DNA from: KBS-96 sp964247975
GTDB lineage: Bacteria; Acidobacteriota; Terriglobia; Bryobacterales; Bryobacteraceae
Direction: 5' to 3'
Assembly: GCA_964247975.1 (NCBI GenBank)
Contig: CAXTWH010000022.1
Coordinates: 1-64,000 of the forward strand
Length of the DNA stretch: 64,000 nucleotides
Shown: piece by piece, positions 44,295-52,075 of the stretch
How the letters are laid out: every line of letters begins with the position of its first letter
Numbering within the stretch: the stretch's first letter is position 1
Made by a program: the position numbers and the translations under genes
Notes under the pieces: model-generated
The model's database searches: none
What the model was told of the DNA's origin: nothing
Seen by the model: only the letters and a program-made list of their open reading frames with translations

Positions 44295-45421
44295 ATGCTT
44301 TGGATTGGGATCTTGATGCTTGCCCGGGACCGGACTCGCTTTCTCACATTACTGGCGGGGCTATCTTTTGTGTCATTACTGTTCATTCAGCAAAGTGCGA
44401 CATTCTGCGCCCTCATTACGCGCAGCGCGAGGTCTATTGACGCCGTCAACGCCCCGCTTTGGATTGCCGATCCGCAGCTTCGCACTGTTGACGACAACAA
44501 GCCGTTGTTGGACACGGATCTGGAGAGAATTCGTTCCGTAAGCGGAGTCCTCTGGGCGGAGCCTCTTCTTATCCGTAATGTCGATGCGCGGGTCTCCCGT
44601 GGGGTTCTTCCGAAAGAGTCAAGCTGTTTGGCATCGATGCCACGACGCTCATCGGCAGGCCCGCGATGATGCTCAAGGGTAAACCGGAATCATTGAGAGA
44701 GGTGAATGCGGTCATTATTAATCGCGCCAACTCCGGCAAAATCGGAAGCCCGGACATCGGCATGGCCTTCGAGATGAATGATCGAACGGCGCGAGTGGTT
44801 GGAATCGCGGACGCACCTCCGGATCTCAACGATGCTCCTTTTGTGTTTACGACATTCGATCGCGCTAAGAGCTACGTCCCACAGGAGAGGAGACAACTCT
44901 CGTTTGTTCTTGCCGCACCGGTCCTGCAGCGCGACATTCGAAGCGTTCAAGAGGAAGTTTTCAGAGAAACGGGCCTGAAGGCTTATACATCCTAGGAATT
45001 CCGCCGTTTAACGATGCAATATGTACTCGATAACACCGGGATACCAGTTGGCTTCGGCGTATCGCTGTTTCTCGCCTTTACCGTTGGAATGGCAATTACT
45101 GCGCAGACATTTCTACAGTTTTCCCTGCAAAACGAGAAATACCTCGCTGCTTTGAAGGCAATGGGCCTTACGGTCACCCGCTTGGTGCTGATCCTGTTCC
45201 TCCAAGGCACGATCATGGTTTCGCTGAGCTTTGGGATTGGCGGCGGGCTTGCATCCCTAATCGGCATTATTGCCGGATCGGCAGGGTCCCTGCCGTTCTA
45301 CATGCCCTGGCAACTGGTAGCAATCAGTTTCGCCTGCATCCTTACCCTTGGCATCGCGTCAACGACCTTCAGCGCTATCAAAGTTCTGAAGCTGGAACCC
45401 GCCACGGTATTCAGGAGTTAA
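44295..45421 (+). pseudogene. DevC-like ABC transporter permease, broken by a frameshift and an in-frame stop
   Basis: Three open pieces together make one DevC/FtsX-type permease of about 375 residues. Piece one starts at ATG 44295 with an N-terminal helix (LARDRTRFLTLLAGLSFVSL). Near 44605 a one-base loss in a G run shifts the frame, since the correct continuation SSERVKLFGIDATTLIG lies in another frame. A TAG at 44993-44995 then stops the second piece inside KAYTS*EFRRLTMQYVL. The last piece carries the typical NTGIPVGFG and three helices, ending LKLEPATVFRS. The gene is followed by an intact ATPase gene, so it was part of a DevBCA-like exporter. Confidence 0.85.
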
Positions 45422-45422
45422 C

Positions 45423-46112
45423 TTGAGCTACGCCATTGAAATGAACAAGGTGTCGCGTTCCTTTCTTTCCGGAGGAACGGCGATCAACGCTTTATCCGAC
45501 GTTTGCCTGAAATCGCCGACTGGCGGCATTAGTATGATCACGGGACCGTCGGGATGCGGCAAAACGACACTCCTCACGATTGCGGCTGGGCTGCTGCGAC
45601 CGAGCAGCGGATCTGTCAAGGTGCTTGGCTCTTCGTTAGACGGCATGAGTGAGCGAGAGCGAATTCGTTTTCGGATGATGGGCATTGGATTCGTTTTTCA
45701 GCAATACACGCTTGTGCCGACCCTTACAGCAGTGGAGAACGTAGCTGTTCCGCTCCTGATACGCGGCGAAAGGTTCGCGCGTGCGATGCAGGAAGCACGA
45801 TGCTTATTGAATAGTGTCGGCCTTTGCGACCGTGCTGACGCTTTCCCGGCCATGCTCTCCGGAGGTCAACAACAGCGGGTCTCGATCGCGCGGGCAATCG
45901 TCGCAAGGCCCCCTGTTGTTATATGCGATGAATTGACGGCGGCACTGGATGGCAACACCGGACTTGCCATTATGGATCTCTTAAAGGAACTTGTGAATAA
46001 GAACAGTACGACGGTGCTGGTTGTTTCCCACGACAACCGCATTTTCTCTTACGCCCAGTATCGGGTTGAGATGTCTGACGGTCGAATACTACCGCCAGGA
46101 GCAACGTCATGA
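45423..46112 (+). CDS. DevA/LolD-like ABC transporter ATP-binding protein
   Basis: This complete 229-residue ABC ATPase has Walker A GPSGCGKT at 41-48, a Q-loop (VFQQYTLVPTLTAVENV), signature LSGGQQ at 145-150, Walker B VVICDE with Asp169/Glu170, and a switch His in VVSHD. It belongs to the MacB/LolD/DevA class. Translation starts at TTG 45423, one base after the permease stop, and its end overlaps the adaptor gene by 4 nt (ATGA). Both partners are damaged, so the protein is probably an orphan here. Confidence 0.9.
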   Translation: MSYAIEMNKVSRSFLSGGTAINALSDVCLKSPTGGISMITGPSGCGKTTLLTIAAGLLRPSSGSVKVLGSSLDGMSERERIRFRMMGIGFVFQQYTLVPTLTAVENVAVPLLIRGERFARAMQEARCLLNSVGLCDRADAFPAMLSGGQQQRVSIARAIVARPPVVICDELTAALDGNTGLAIMDLLKELVNKNSTTVLVVSHDNRIFSYAQYRVEMSDGRILPPGATS

Positions 46113-46570
46113 GGACATTTTATTTGAGCATACTGGCGGCGATTTCGGGGGTGTTCGCGATTGGGTCGCTGCTGCTGATCCAGGCCAAGTCGCAGCCACA
46201 TGCCGCTCCGCTCTGGCCTCCACCGATGGCGCCGTTCCCTAGAACTATTTCAGCATCCGGCATTGTTGAGTCAAGCGGCAGGAACGTGGCGGTTGCGGCT
46301 CCGGTTCCAGGCCAGGCTACCCAGGTCTTTGTGCATAAAAACGAAATCGTCCGATTGGGGGCGCCACTTTTTCAACTGAATAATAGGCCGCAGCAAGAGG
46401 CGGCCTCAGCGGCTGAAGCCCAAGCGGAGCGCAGTAGGCGCAATCTGTCAAGTCAACAATTTCAAGTTCGTTCCCAACAGGCTGCCGTGCGGGCCGCCGC
46501 GTCTGACGCTAAAGCAGGGAAGCAACTGCAACCGACACGGAAGACGCAGCGCGCCGCTACCGCTTGTTGT
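46109..46570 (+). pseudogene. Truncated DevB/HlyD-like periplasmic adaptor
   Basis: The 5' part of a membrane-fusion protein is present. An N-terminal membrane anchor (about 1-25) is followed by the ASGIVESSGRNVAVAAPVPG biotinyl-lipoyl-like strand and VHKNEIVRLGAPLFQL, then an Ala/Gln-rich coiled coil. Near 46518 a one-base deletion in a G run shifts the frame. The expected coiled-coil continuation TEDAARRYRLLFEDS lies in another frame. At about 46570 the sequence runs into the right end of a TnpB element. No 3' part of the gene is found beyond that element. Confidence 0.75.
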
Positions 46571-46700
46571 TTGAGGATTCTTGCTTCGACAACCGGGCTA
46601 CTGCCTGGTCTCCACAAGCTTCAGTTCCGGCGTGTCCCGCCGTACTGTGTTTTCGGGATGCAAGGCCCATTGCCGGATGTTCCGGGCGGCTTGCAGATCG
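46570..46700 (-). ncRNA. Possible omega-RNA (reRNA) at the right end of the TnpB element
   Basis: In TnpB elements the guide RNA scaffold covers the 3' part of tnpB and the right end, and the guide comes from the flanking sequence. Here the scaffold would read on the minus strand toward the conserved GAAGCAAGAATCC near 46582-46570. A guide would then come from the residual adaptor sequence below 46570. It is inferred from element architecture only. Whether it folds or is expressed is unknown. Confidence 0.35.
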
Positions 46701-47798
46701 CGGTCATAGACTCTGCCGCACTGCGGACAAGTCCAGACGCGATCCGAGAGTTTCAGAGCGTGATCGATGTACCCGCACACGGATTCCCTGCTGGACGGTC
46801 GCCACCGCCCGATCTGCAACTTCGTTTTACCGGCCCATTGCAATTTGTAGGAGCAGAATTGAAGAAAAGCACCCCACGAGGCATCGGCAACAGGACGGGC
46901 TAATTTGCGGTTCCTCAGCATTCCAGCAATGTTCAAGGTCTCGAAGGCCAGTGCTTGGTTTTCGCGGACCAGCCGGGTCGAGAGTTTCTGCAGGAAATCT
47001 TTGCGAAGGTTCGTGACCCGCTCGTGAACGCGAGCCACTTTCCGCCGCTGTTTATTCCGGTTGTTCGAGCCTTTCTGTTTGCGGGACAGCCTGCGCTGTT
47101 CGCGTTTGAGCCGGGCGAGGTTCTGCCGCAAATGGCGCGGATTTTTAATCTTTTCGCCGGTCGAGAGCGTGGCGAAATGCTTCAGCTCCACGTCGATGCC
47201 GACAGTCGTGTTCTCGCTGTACTTCTTCGTGGAAGGCGGTTCCGTGCCGTCCTCCACCAGCACACTCAAAAAGTACTTGCCCGTTCGGAACGCGGGAGAC
47301 CGTGACGGTTTTGATCTTGCCTTCAAATAGCCGGGAGAGCGCCAGCTTGACGCAGCCAATTTTCGGCAGATAAAAAGTACTCGACTCCGCATGGAGCTCC
47401 GTGCCTTGCGGGCAGGAAAAGCTTTGCGGTCCCTGCTTGGACTTAAAACGCGGATAGCCTTTCTTCTCCTTAAAGAATTTGTCGAAGGCCAGTTCCAGAT
47501 GAACCAACGACTGCTGCAGAGCCTGCGAATTGACTTCCTTGAGCCACTCGGTTTCCGCGGACTTCTTCAGCAGGGGAAGTTGTTGATCCAGGTCGTAGCG
47601 ACTGATGCGCTTCCGGGACTCCTGCCAAGCTATCGTTTTCCGATGGATGGCCCAATTACAGACCCACCGGCAGCAGCCGAAGTGCTGCAACAGCATCGTT
47701 TCCTGCTGCCGATCGGGATACAGTCGATATCTGAATGCACAAAGCACTCTAATAGGGATAGCATTTCTCTTCAACAGAGGTAAACCCTTCATCCGCAT
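46598..47798 (-). pseudogene. tnpB: Frameshifted TnpB (RNA-guided endonuclease, IS605 OrfB type)
   Basis: Two overlapping frames make up one TnpB of about 400 residues. The first (from 47798) has the N-terminal RNA-binding part (FRYRLYPDRQQETMLLQHFGCCRWVCNW). An extra base in a short G run near 47280-47282 shifts the frame in PNG|KYFLSVLVEDG. The rest carries the RuvC motifs GIDVELKHFATL, FETLNIAGM and VYDRDLQAARN. The zinc ribbon is incomplete: SSRESVCG has lost the first Cys of the first CxxC, while WTCPQCG is kept. The frameshift and the missing Cys argue for an inactive copy. Confidence 0.88.
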
Positions 47799-47905
47799 GG
47801 CTGAAGCCGTGGGCTTTCTCGCTCAAGTTCTGTAAACAGACAGAATAGAATCTTAAACAGACCAGCTCAGGGTTTCACAAAGCCGCACGCGCCGGAGGGC
47901 ATCTA

Positions 47906-48658
47906 CTACCGCTTCCGGCGAAACTTGCGATATAGATCCGGTGAAAACTCTTTCAAAATATTTGCCGCCATATCCACCCCGATCTGTGTGCCAAGCTTTT
48001 GCACCGCGTCTGACGCATCGCGGTTTTCCGGATAGTATGCGTTTGAAATTGCTACCGCCGTGGCGTTCCCCGCAATTTCCGAATAGTTAAACTGCGTGCC
48101 GTCCCGGTCGGTATGCGTCCAGAATATTTGTCCGATCGAATACCCTAATCTCTCTGCCACGCTGCCCTTCCCGCGCCGGAAATAACGCGGGTCCTGGTGC
48201 AGCAGTGTTGGATAAATCGCCTCGGTCATGAAGTTGCCAATTACGAAATCCCCATACGCTGTTCCAAAATAACGACCAAAACCAGCCGCGCCCTGCCCAA
48301 ACGAACGATTGGAATTCGTTAACTGGCCTTCTGCGCCAAATAGCACTGCCAGTACCACCGTCCCGCGATCGAATGAATCCTGAGTCGCAATCTTGAACTT
48401 CTGGCCCGTGGTCAGCGGCTGGTAATGCAGTAAGCTTGGAAACGTTCGATTATTAGGAATAATTCCGAAAATTCGTTTCTGTTGCGGCTCGGGCGGATTA
48501 GTCCCGGTCGGCGCGTCAATGTTCCTGGGCGTTCCCGGCACCGGCGGCGCATCGCCATCAGCCTGCTGCGCCCAGCACGTTGCAGCTTGAATTATGCACC
48601 CCAAAACAAGAAAAACTACAAGGTGTCCGGCGCGTTTCGCTTCTGATCGGTTGTGCAT
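47906..48658 (-). CDS. Secreted hypothetical protein of an acidobacterial family
   Basis: From ATG 48658 this is a 250-residue protein with a signal peptide (about 10-35) and a Pro-rich linker, followed by a conserved-looking domain with SFDRGTVVLAVLFG, YGDFVIGNFMTEAIYPTLLHQDPRYF and FNYSEIAGNATAVAISNAYYPENRD. Hydrophobic, Gly/Ala-rich segments suggest an outer-membrane or membrane-associated protein. The family is one I associate with Acidobacteriota, without known function. The frameshifted gene at 43551-44039 seems to be a distant relative. Confidence 0.7.
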   Translation of the reverse strand: MHNRSEAKRAGHLVVFLVLGCIIQAATCWAQQADGDAPPVPGTPRNIDAPTGTNPPEPQQKRIFGIIPNNRTFPSLLHYQPLTTGQKFKIATQDSFDRGTVVLAVLFGAEGQLTNSNRSFGQGAAGFGRYFGTAYGDFVIGNFMTEAIYPTLLHQDPRYFRRGKGSVAERLGYSIGQIFWTHTDRDGTQFNYSEIAGNATAVAISNAYYPENRDASDAVQKLGTQIGVDMAANILKEFSPDLYRKFRRKR

Positions 48659-48778
48659 TCGATAGTTAAGGTTCCGCCCGTTGGATGCCAGGAACACGAT
48701 TAATTGTTCAAAAAGGAGTGGTAGCCCAACACCACCAGTATTTTTGCCGTTCCGTTAAGGAAAGTCATACTATGAGTT

Positions 48779-49024
48779 GTGGACACCACCAGCCCAGATT
48801 TGTCCAGAATCGCTGCCATAGCGGGCCAGCGATTAGGCCAGCCCTGTATTCGACGAGGCTTGCGCATAACGGTCTGGGATGTGCTTGATATGCTGGCCAG
48901 CGGCATGGCTGAAGAAGAAATTCTGCAGGATTATCCGTATCTCGAAAAAGCAGATTTCCCCGCTGTTTACGCTTATGCATCCCAGTATGGTCGGGGCACG
49001 CCGCTCCTTGAAGCTTTTGTTTGA
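48779..49024 (+). CDS. DUF433 family antitoxin-like protein
   Basis: This 81-residue protein (GTG 48779) matches DUF433, a winged-helix family found as antitoxin beside PIN-like toxins. The conserved pattern is GQPCIRRGLRITVWDVLDMLASGM-AEEEILQDYPYLEKADFPAVYAYA. Its 3' end overlaps the next gene by 17 nt if that gene starts at TTG 49008. The usual GxPCIRGxRI motif is slightly altered, with an extra Arg (CIRRGLRI). Confidence 0.82.
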   Translation: MDTTSPDLSRIAAIAGQRLGQPCIRRGLRITVWDVLDMLASGMAEEEILQDYPYLEKADFPAVYAYASQYGRGTPLLEAFV

Positions 49025-49349
49025 TGCCAATCTTTCCCCTAAGCTCATTTCTCGCCTAACAGAACTATTCCCGGGATCGACACATGTGTTCAGTACCGGA
49101 ATGGCAAAATTTACGCCTGATGAAAATATATGGAATTACGCAGGTGCGAATGGGTTCACCATCGTTACCGCTGATTCGGATTTCCTGAAATGGCTGGAAC
49201 GACGCGGGACTCTGCCGAAAATTGTGCTTCTCAAAAACTGCAACTACAAAACCGGAGTTGTGGAAGATCTACTTCGGCGTAACGCCATCCGCATCACCGA
49301 ACTCGAAAACTCCGACCACGACCGCCTAATTGTCCGAAATTCAAAATGA
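49008..49349 (+). CDS. DUF5615 family PIN-like toxin
   Basis: The protein begins MKLLFDANLSPKLI when read from TTG 49008, exactly the usual N-terminus of DUF5615 PIN-like proteins, and has 113 residues. Acidic residues expected for a PIN active site are visible: Asp in FDANLS, Glu/Asp in PDENIW and TADSDF. The open frame extends upstream to 48879 but would then overlap most of the antitoxin gene. Together with DUF433 it forms a VapBC45-like module, whose toxins are presumed RNases. Confidence 0.83.
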   Translation: MKLLFDANLSPKLISRLTELFPGSTHVFSTGMAKFTPDENIWNYAGANGFTIVTADSDFLKWLERRGTLPKIVLLKNCNYKTGVVEDLLRRNAIRITELENSDHDRLIVRNSK

Positions 49350-49422
49350 GCGAAAGGTAAATATTTTCAGATACATACAAATCCTTCTCCGCGTCTACTG
49401 CCCAAAGGAGAAACATCACATC

Positions 49423-49929
49423 ATGAAAACCCTCGTTTCCAGCCTCTTCTGTTGCGCGCTCTTCTGCGGATTGGCCTTCGCCCAGCATAAAGGCTCCGCC
49501 ATCATCACCGACCAGGACTTCATCAATCTCGCCGCTCAATCCGATATGATGGAAGCGCACTTGGGCCAGATGGCCGCCGATCAAGCTTCTTCGCAGAAGG
49601 TAAAAGATTACGCCCAGAAAATGGTTACCGAGCATACCGACGATTACAAACAACTTGGTATGCTCGCCAAAAAGGCCAATCTGACCCTGCCGAACGCTCT
49701 CGACGCTAACAGCCAGAAAATGGTTGCCCCTCTTGAAAAGCTGAAAGGCAAAGCGTTTGATCGCCGCTACATTCAAATGATGAATACCAGCCACGAAACC
49801 GCTGCCGCTACTTACGATTTGGAATCGCGCAACGGCAAGAACGACGACGTGAAGAACTACGCCAAGCAAATGATCCCCAATCTCGAAAATCACAAGAACG
49901 AAGCAAAGGCCCTCCAAACAGCCAAGTAG
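49423..49929 (+). CDS. DUF4142 secreted protein
   Basis: From ATG 49423 the protein has 168 residues. A signal peptide (MKTLVSSLFCCALFCGLAFA) is followed by a ferritin-like four-helix DUF4142 domain (FINLAAQSDMMEAHLGQMAADQA...VKDYAQKMVTEHTDDYKQL...). DUF4142 proteins are predicted periplasmic and of unknown function. The AAAGGAG ribosome site at 49403-49409 lies 13 nt before the start. It is preceded by the toxin gene on the same strand and followed by a terminator-like hairpin. Confidence 0.9.
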   Translation: MKTLVSSLFCCALFCGLAFAQHKGSAIITDQDFINLAAQSDMMEAHLGQMAADQASSQKVKDYAQKMVTEHTDDYKQLGMLAKKANLTLPNALDANSQKMVAPLEKLKGKAFDRRYIQMMNTSHETAAATYDLESRNGKNDDVKNYAKQMIPNLENHKNEAKALQTAK

Positions 49930-49960
49930 AAACTTCCTATCTCCGCAGTATCACTCGCAG

Positions 49961-50016
49961 GAGCAGGTTCCGCCCACCGCGTTTCCTGCTCTTTGCCGCT
50001 CGGAACCCTGTTTTTT
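49961..50016 (+). terminator. Possible Rho-independent terminator after the DUF4142 gene
   Basis: GGTTCCG at 49966-49972 can pair with CGGAACC at 50001-50007, just before a run of six T at 50011-50016. An overlapping stem (GAGCAGG with CCTGCTC) competes with it. The loop is long, so strength is uncertain. Confidence 0.4.
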
Positions 50017-50120
50017 GGAGACAAGTTATTAATTAGTCTCTAATTTCCGGAGCTGGGCCATAATGTCTGCATCTTGCGTTTGGAGCTATCATAAAAAGTA
50101 GCCTTTCTGTTTACCGCTCG

Positions 50121-51341
50121 ATGCCGTTTCCTCTGTTAACTCGGCTTACTCTCGAAAACTACAGAAGTTTCGAGCATAGTACTGTGCCTCTGGGACCTTT
50201 GAATTTTTTTGTTGGTCCAAACGGCAGCGGGAAAAGTAATCTGTTGGATGCTCTATCTTTTCTTGCCGAAGCGCTTTCTGAATCCCTGACCGCTGCTATG
50301 CGAAGGAGAGGCGGGATGTTTCGCATTGCCTATCGCAAACCTGAACCTGGAAAGCCTGAATTTACCCGCTCACTCAGCCTGCAATTTGAATTCGAACTGT
50401 CGCAAGCAATCTCAGGACTTTATCGAATTCGTATCACACCTGCTGACCTGTTCTCTTTTGAAGTGGAGCAGGAAGAATGTATTCTTTACCACGAAAGCAA
50501 AAGCAACGCTCGATTTCTAGTGCGAACAGGCAATATTGTTGAATGCACGGACGTAACTTGGAAGTTTCCTGCCATCGAAAAAGATAGACTTTTTCTGGTC
50601 CTGGCATCGGGAATGCCGACTTTTAAACCAGTTTACGAACTGCTTTCCCGAATGGCGGTTTATAACCCTATTCCGGCGTTCATGCAGCAGACTTACGCTC
50701 CTGGTTCTGGCGCTGTGCTGCTTGGTGACGGCTCTAACTATGGTGATGCTCTATTCCGTATGAAGAAAACGCATTTGAGTTATTTTCAATCGGTTAATGC
50801 GTATCTCAAAAATATATATCCGCCGCTCGACAAAATCACTTTAACAACAGATCAAAATGGAATAGATAGAAGAGTTGGACTTATCGAAAACACTTCCGTA
50901 GGCTTACGTACAATATTTTCTGAAAACATCTCTTACGGCACCCTGCGCTCCTTGGCCATTCTCACCGCTCTGTTTCAACCCAAGATGCAAGACAGCGGCC
51001 CATCGGTGGTCTGCATCGAAGAACCGGAAACCGGGCTGCATCCCTTTGCTTCCGGCGCTCTCAGAGACGCCATCAAGGATGCCGCCACGCTGCGGCAAGT
51101 CTTCGTAAGCAGTCACAGCCCCGACCTGCTTGATGATAAAGACATCTCGCCTGAATCCATCTTGGCAGTCGCCTCGGATGGCGGAGCTTCCATTATCGGT
51201 CGCTTGAACGCTTCCACGATGGGCATTTTGCGGGATCATCTCTTCACTCCTGGCGAGCTTCTGCGCCAGAATCATCTGCGGCCTGCGACGAATAAAGAAC
51301 TTGAAAGCACTGTGAATCAACAGGCATCAACCGAGTTTTAA
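50121..51341 (+). CDS. AAA/ABC-type ATPase, RecF/OLD-like, of a two-gene ATPase-DUF4276 module
   Basis: This 406-residue ATPase of the SMC/RecF/OLD group starts LTRLTLENYRSFEH, has Walker A GPNGSGKS at 32-39, an ABC-like SYGTLRSLAIL region near 272-282, a Walker B equivalent VVCIEEPETGLHP with Glu300/Glu301, and a switch His in SSHSPDLLDD. An internal region of about 200 residues replaces the coiled-coil arms. It is followed after 3 nt by a DUF4276 gene. This arrangement is typical of two-gene anti-phage ATPase-effector units (compare AriA/AriB of PARIS). A defensive role here is inferred, not proven. Confidence 0.85.
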   Translation: MPFPLLTRLTLENYRSFEHSTVPLGPLNFFVGPNGSGKSNLLDALSFLAEALSESLTAAMRRRGGMFRIAYRKPEPGKPEFTRSLSLQFEFELSQAISGLYRIRITPADLFSFEVEQEECILYHESKSNARFLVRTGNIVECTDVTWKFPAIEKDRLFLVLASGMPTFKPVYELLSRMAVYNPIPAFMQQTYAPGSGAVLLGDGSNYGDALFRMKKTHLSYFQSVNAYLKNIYPPLDKITLTTDQNGIDRRVGLIENTSVGLRTIFSENISYGTLRSLAILTALFQPKMQDSGPSVVCIEEPETGLHPFASGALRDAIKDAATLRQVFVSSHSPDLLDDKDISPESILAVASDGGASIIGRLNASTMGILRDHLFTPGELLRQNHLRPATNKELESTVNQQASTEF

Positions 51342-51344
51342 ACC

Positions 51345-51950
51345 GTGCCTGTTCTAAACTTCGGGTGCATCGTGGAAGGAGACGGCGAAATGAAGGCAAT
51401 TCCACTTCTGTTGCGCCGTGTCGGGTCCGAAATTGATTCTTCTTGTCACATCGATTGCGTAACCCTTTACCGGGTTTCCAAAGATAAGCTGCTGCGCGCG
51501 AATGAACTGGAACGGACCATTGAAGCTGCCGCTCGATCAGAGAAGCCAGTACATGGACTATTTATTCTGATCGATGCTGACAAAGGCTGTCCGGCTACGC
51601 TAGGACCGCAACTGGTTCAACGAGCGAGGAAAACCCGCACCGATATTCCCAAAGGAATCGTTCTCGCAAAATGCGAATACGAAACTTGGTTCATCGCGGA
51701 TTTTCAGAATCTCGCAAACATCTACCACAAAACCGCGCAACCTGTTCCCACGCCCGCAAACCCGGAAGCCATTCGCGGAGCAAAAGAATGGCTGAAGAAA
51801 CATCTCGGTTTTAACTACCGCGAAACGCTGCATCAGGAAAAATTAATAAAGCAGTTCAATATTTCAACTGCCCGCTCCACGCCATCCTTCGATAAATGCT
51901 ATCGCGAAATTGAACAGCTTATCGATGCTGCCTTGATAAATCTACAGTGA
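51345..51950 (+). CDS. DUF4276 protein with TOPRIM-like acidic motifs
   Basis: This 201-residue protein starts at GTG 51345, three nt after the ATPase stop, with no clear ribosome site of its own. The N-terminus has VEGDGE with Glu11 (and Glu15), and LIDADKGCP gives an Asp77-x-Asp79 pair. These match the order of TOPRIM metal ligands (E...DxD). KCEYETWFIAD (about 109-119) is the typical third DUF4276 motif. I infer a nuclease or nucleotide-acting effector driven by the adjacent ATPase. Many DUF4276 proteins sit next to such ATPases. Confidence 0.82.
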   Translation: MPVLNFGCIVEGDGEMKAIPLLLRRVGSEIDSSCHIDCVTLYRVSKDKLLRANELERTIEAAARSEKPVHGLFILIDADKGCPATLGPQLVQRARKTRTDIPKGIVLAKCEYETWFIADFQNLANIYHKTAQPVPTPANPEAIRGAKEWLKKHLGFNYRETLHQEKLIKQFNISTARSTPSFDKCYREIEQLIDAALINLQ

Positions 51951-52075
51951 ATCACCACAAAGCAGGTCTTTCGATTCAAAATTTGAAGAGGTAAAAACGA
52001 TGACCTTAACGTTCTACTTGCCCATCAGCTTGAGATTATCAATCGGACAAACTGCCGGCAAACGATCCGGTCGCG

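Larger units (their letters stand above)
46570..47838 (-). mobile_element. IS200/IS605-group TnpB-only element inserted in the adaptor gene
   Basis: The element consists of a single, frameshifted tnpB on the minus strand. The right end is placed near 46570, where on the minus strand the sequence GTCGAAGCAAGAATCCTC resembles the conserved 3' end of TnpB-associated elements. The left end is probably near 47800-47838, where AAAGCCCACGGCTTCAGCC (minus strand) forms a short hairpin typical of IS605 left ends. No Y1 transposase tnpA is present. Exact ends are approximate because such elements make no target duplication. Confidence 0.65.

Noticed and set aside
46564..47016. 150-codon plus-strand frame
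   Set aside because: Its first residues are the frameshifted end of the adaptor and the rest is antisense to tnpB. It is not a gene.
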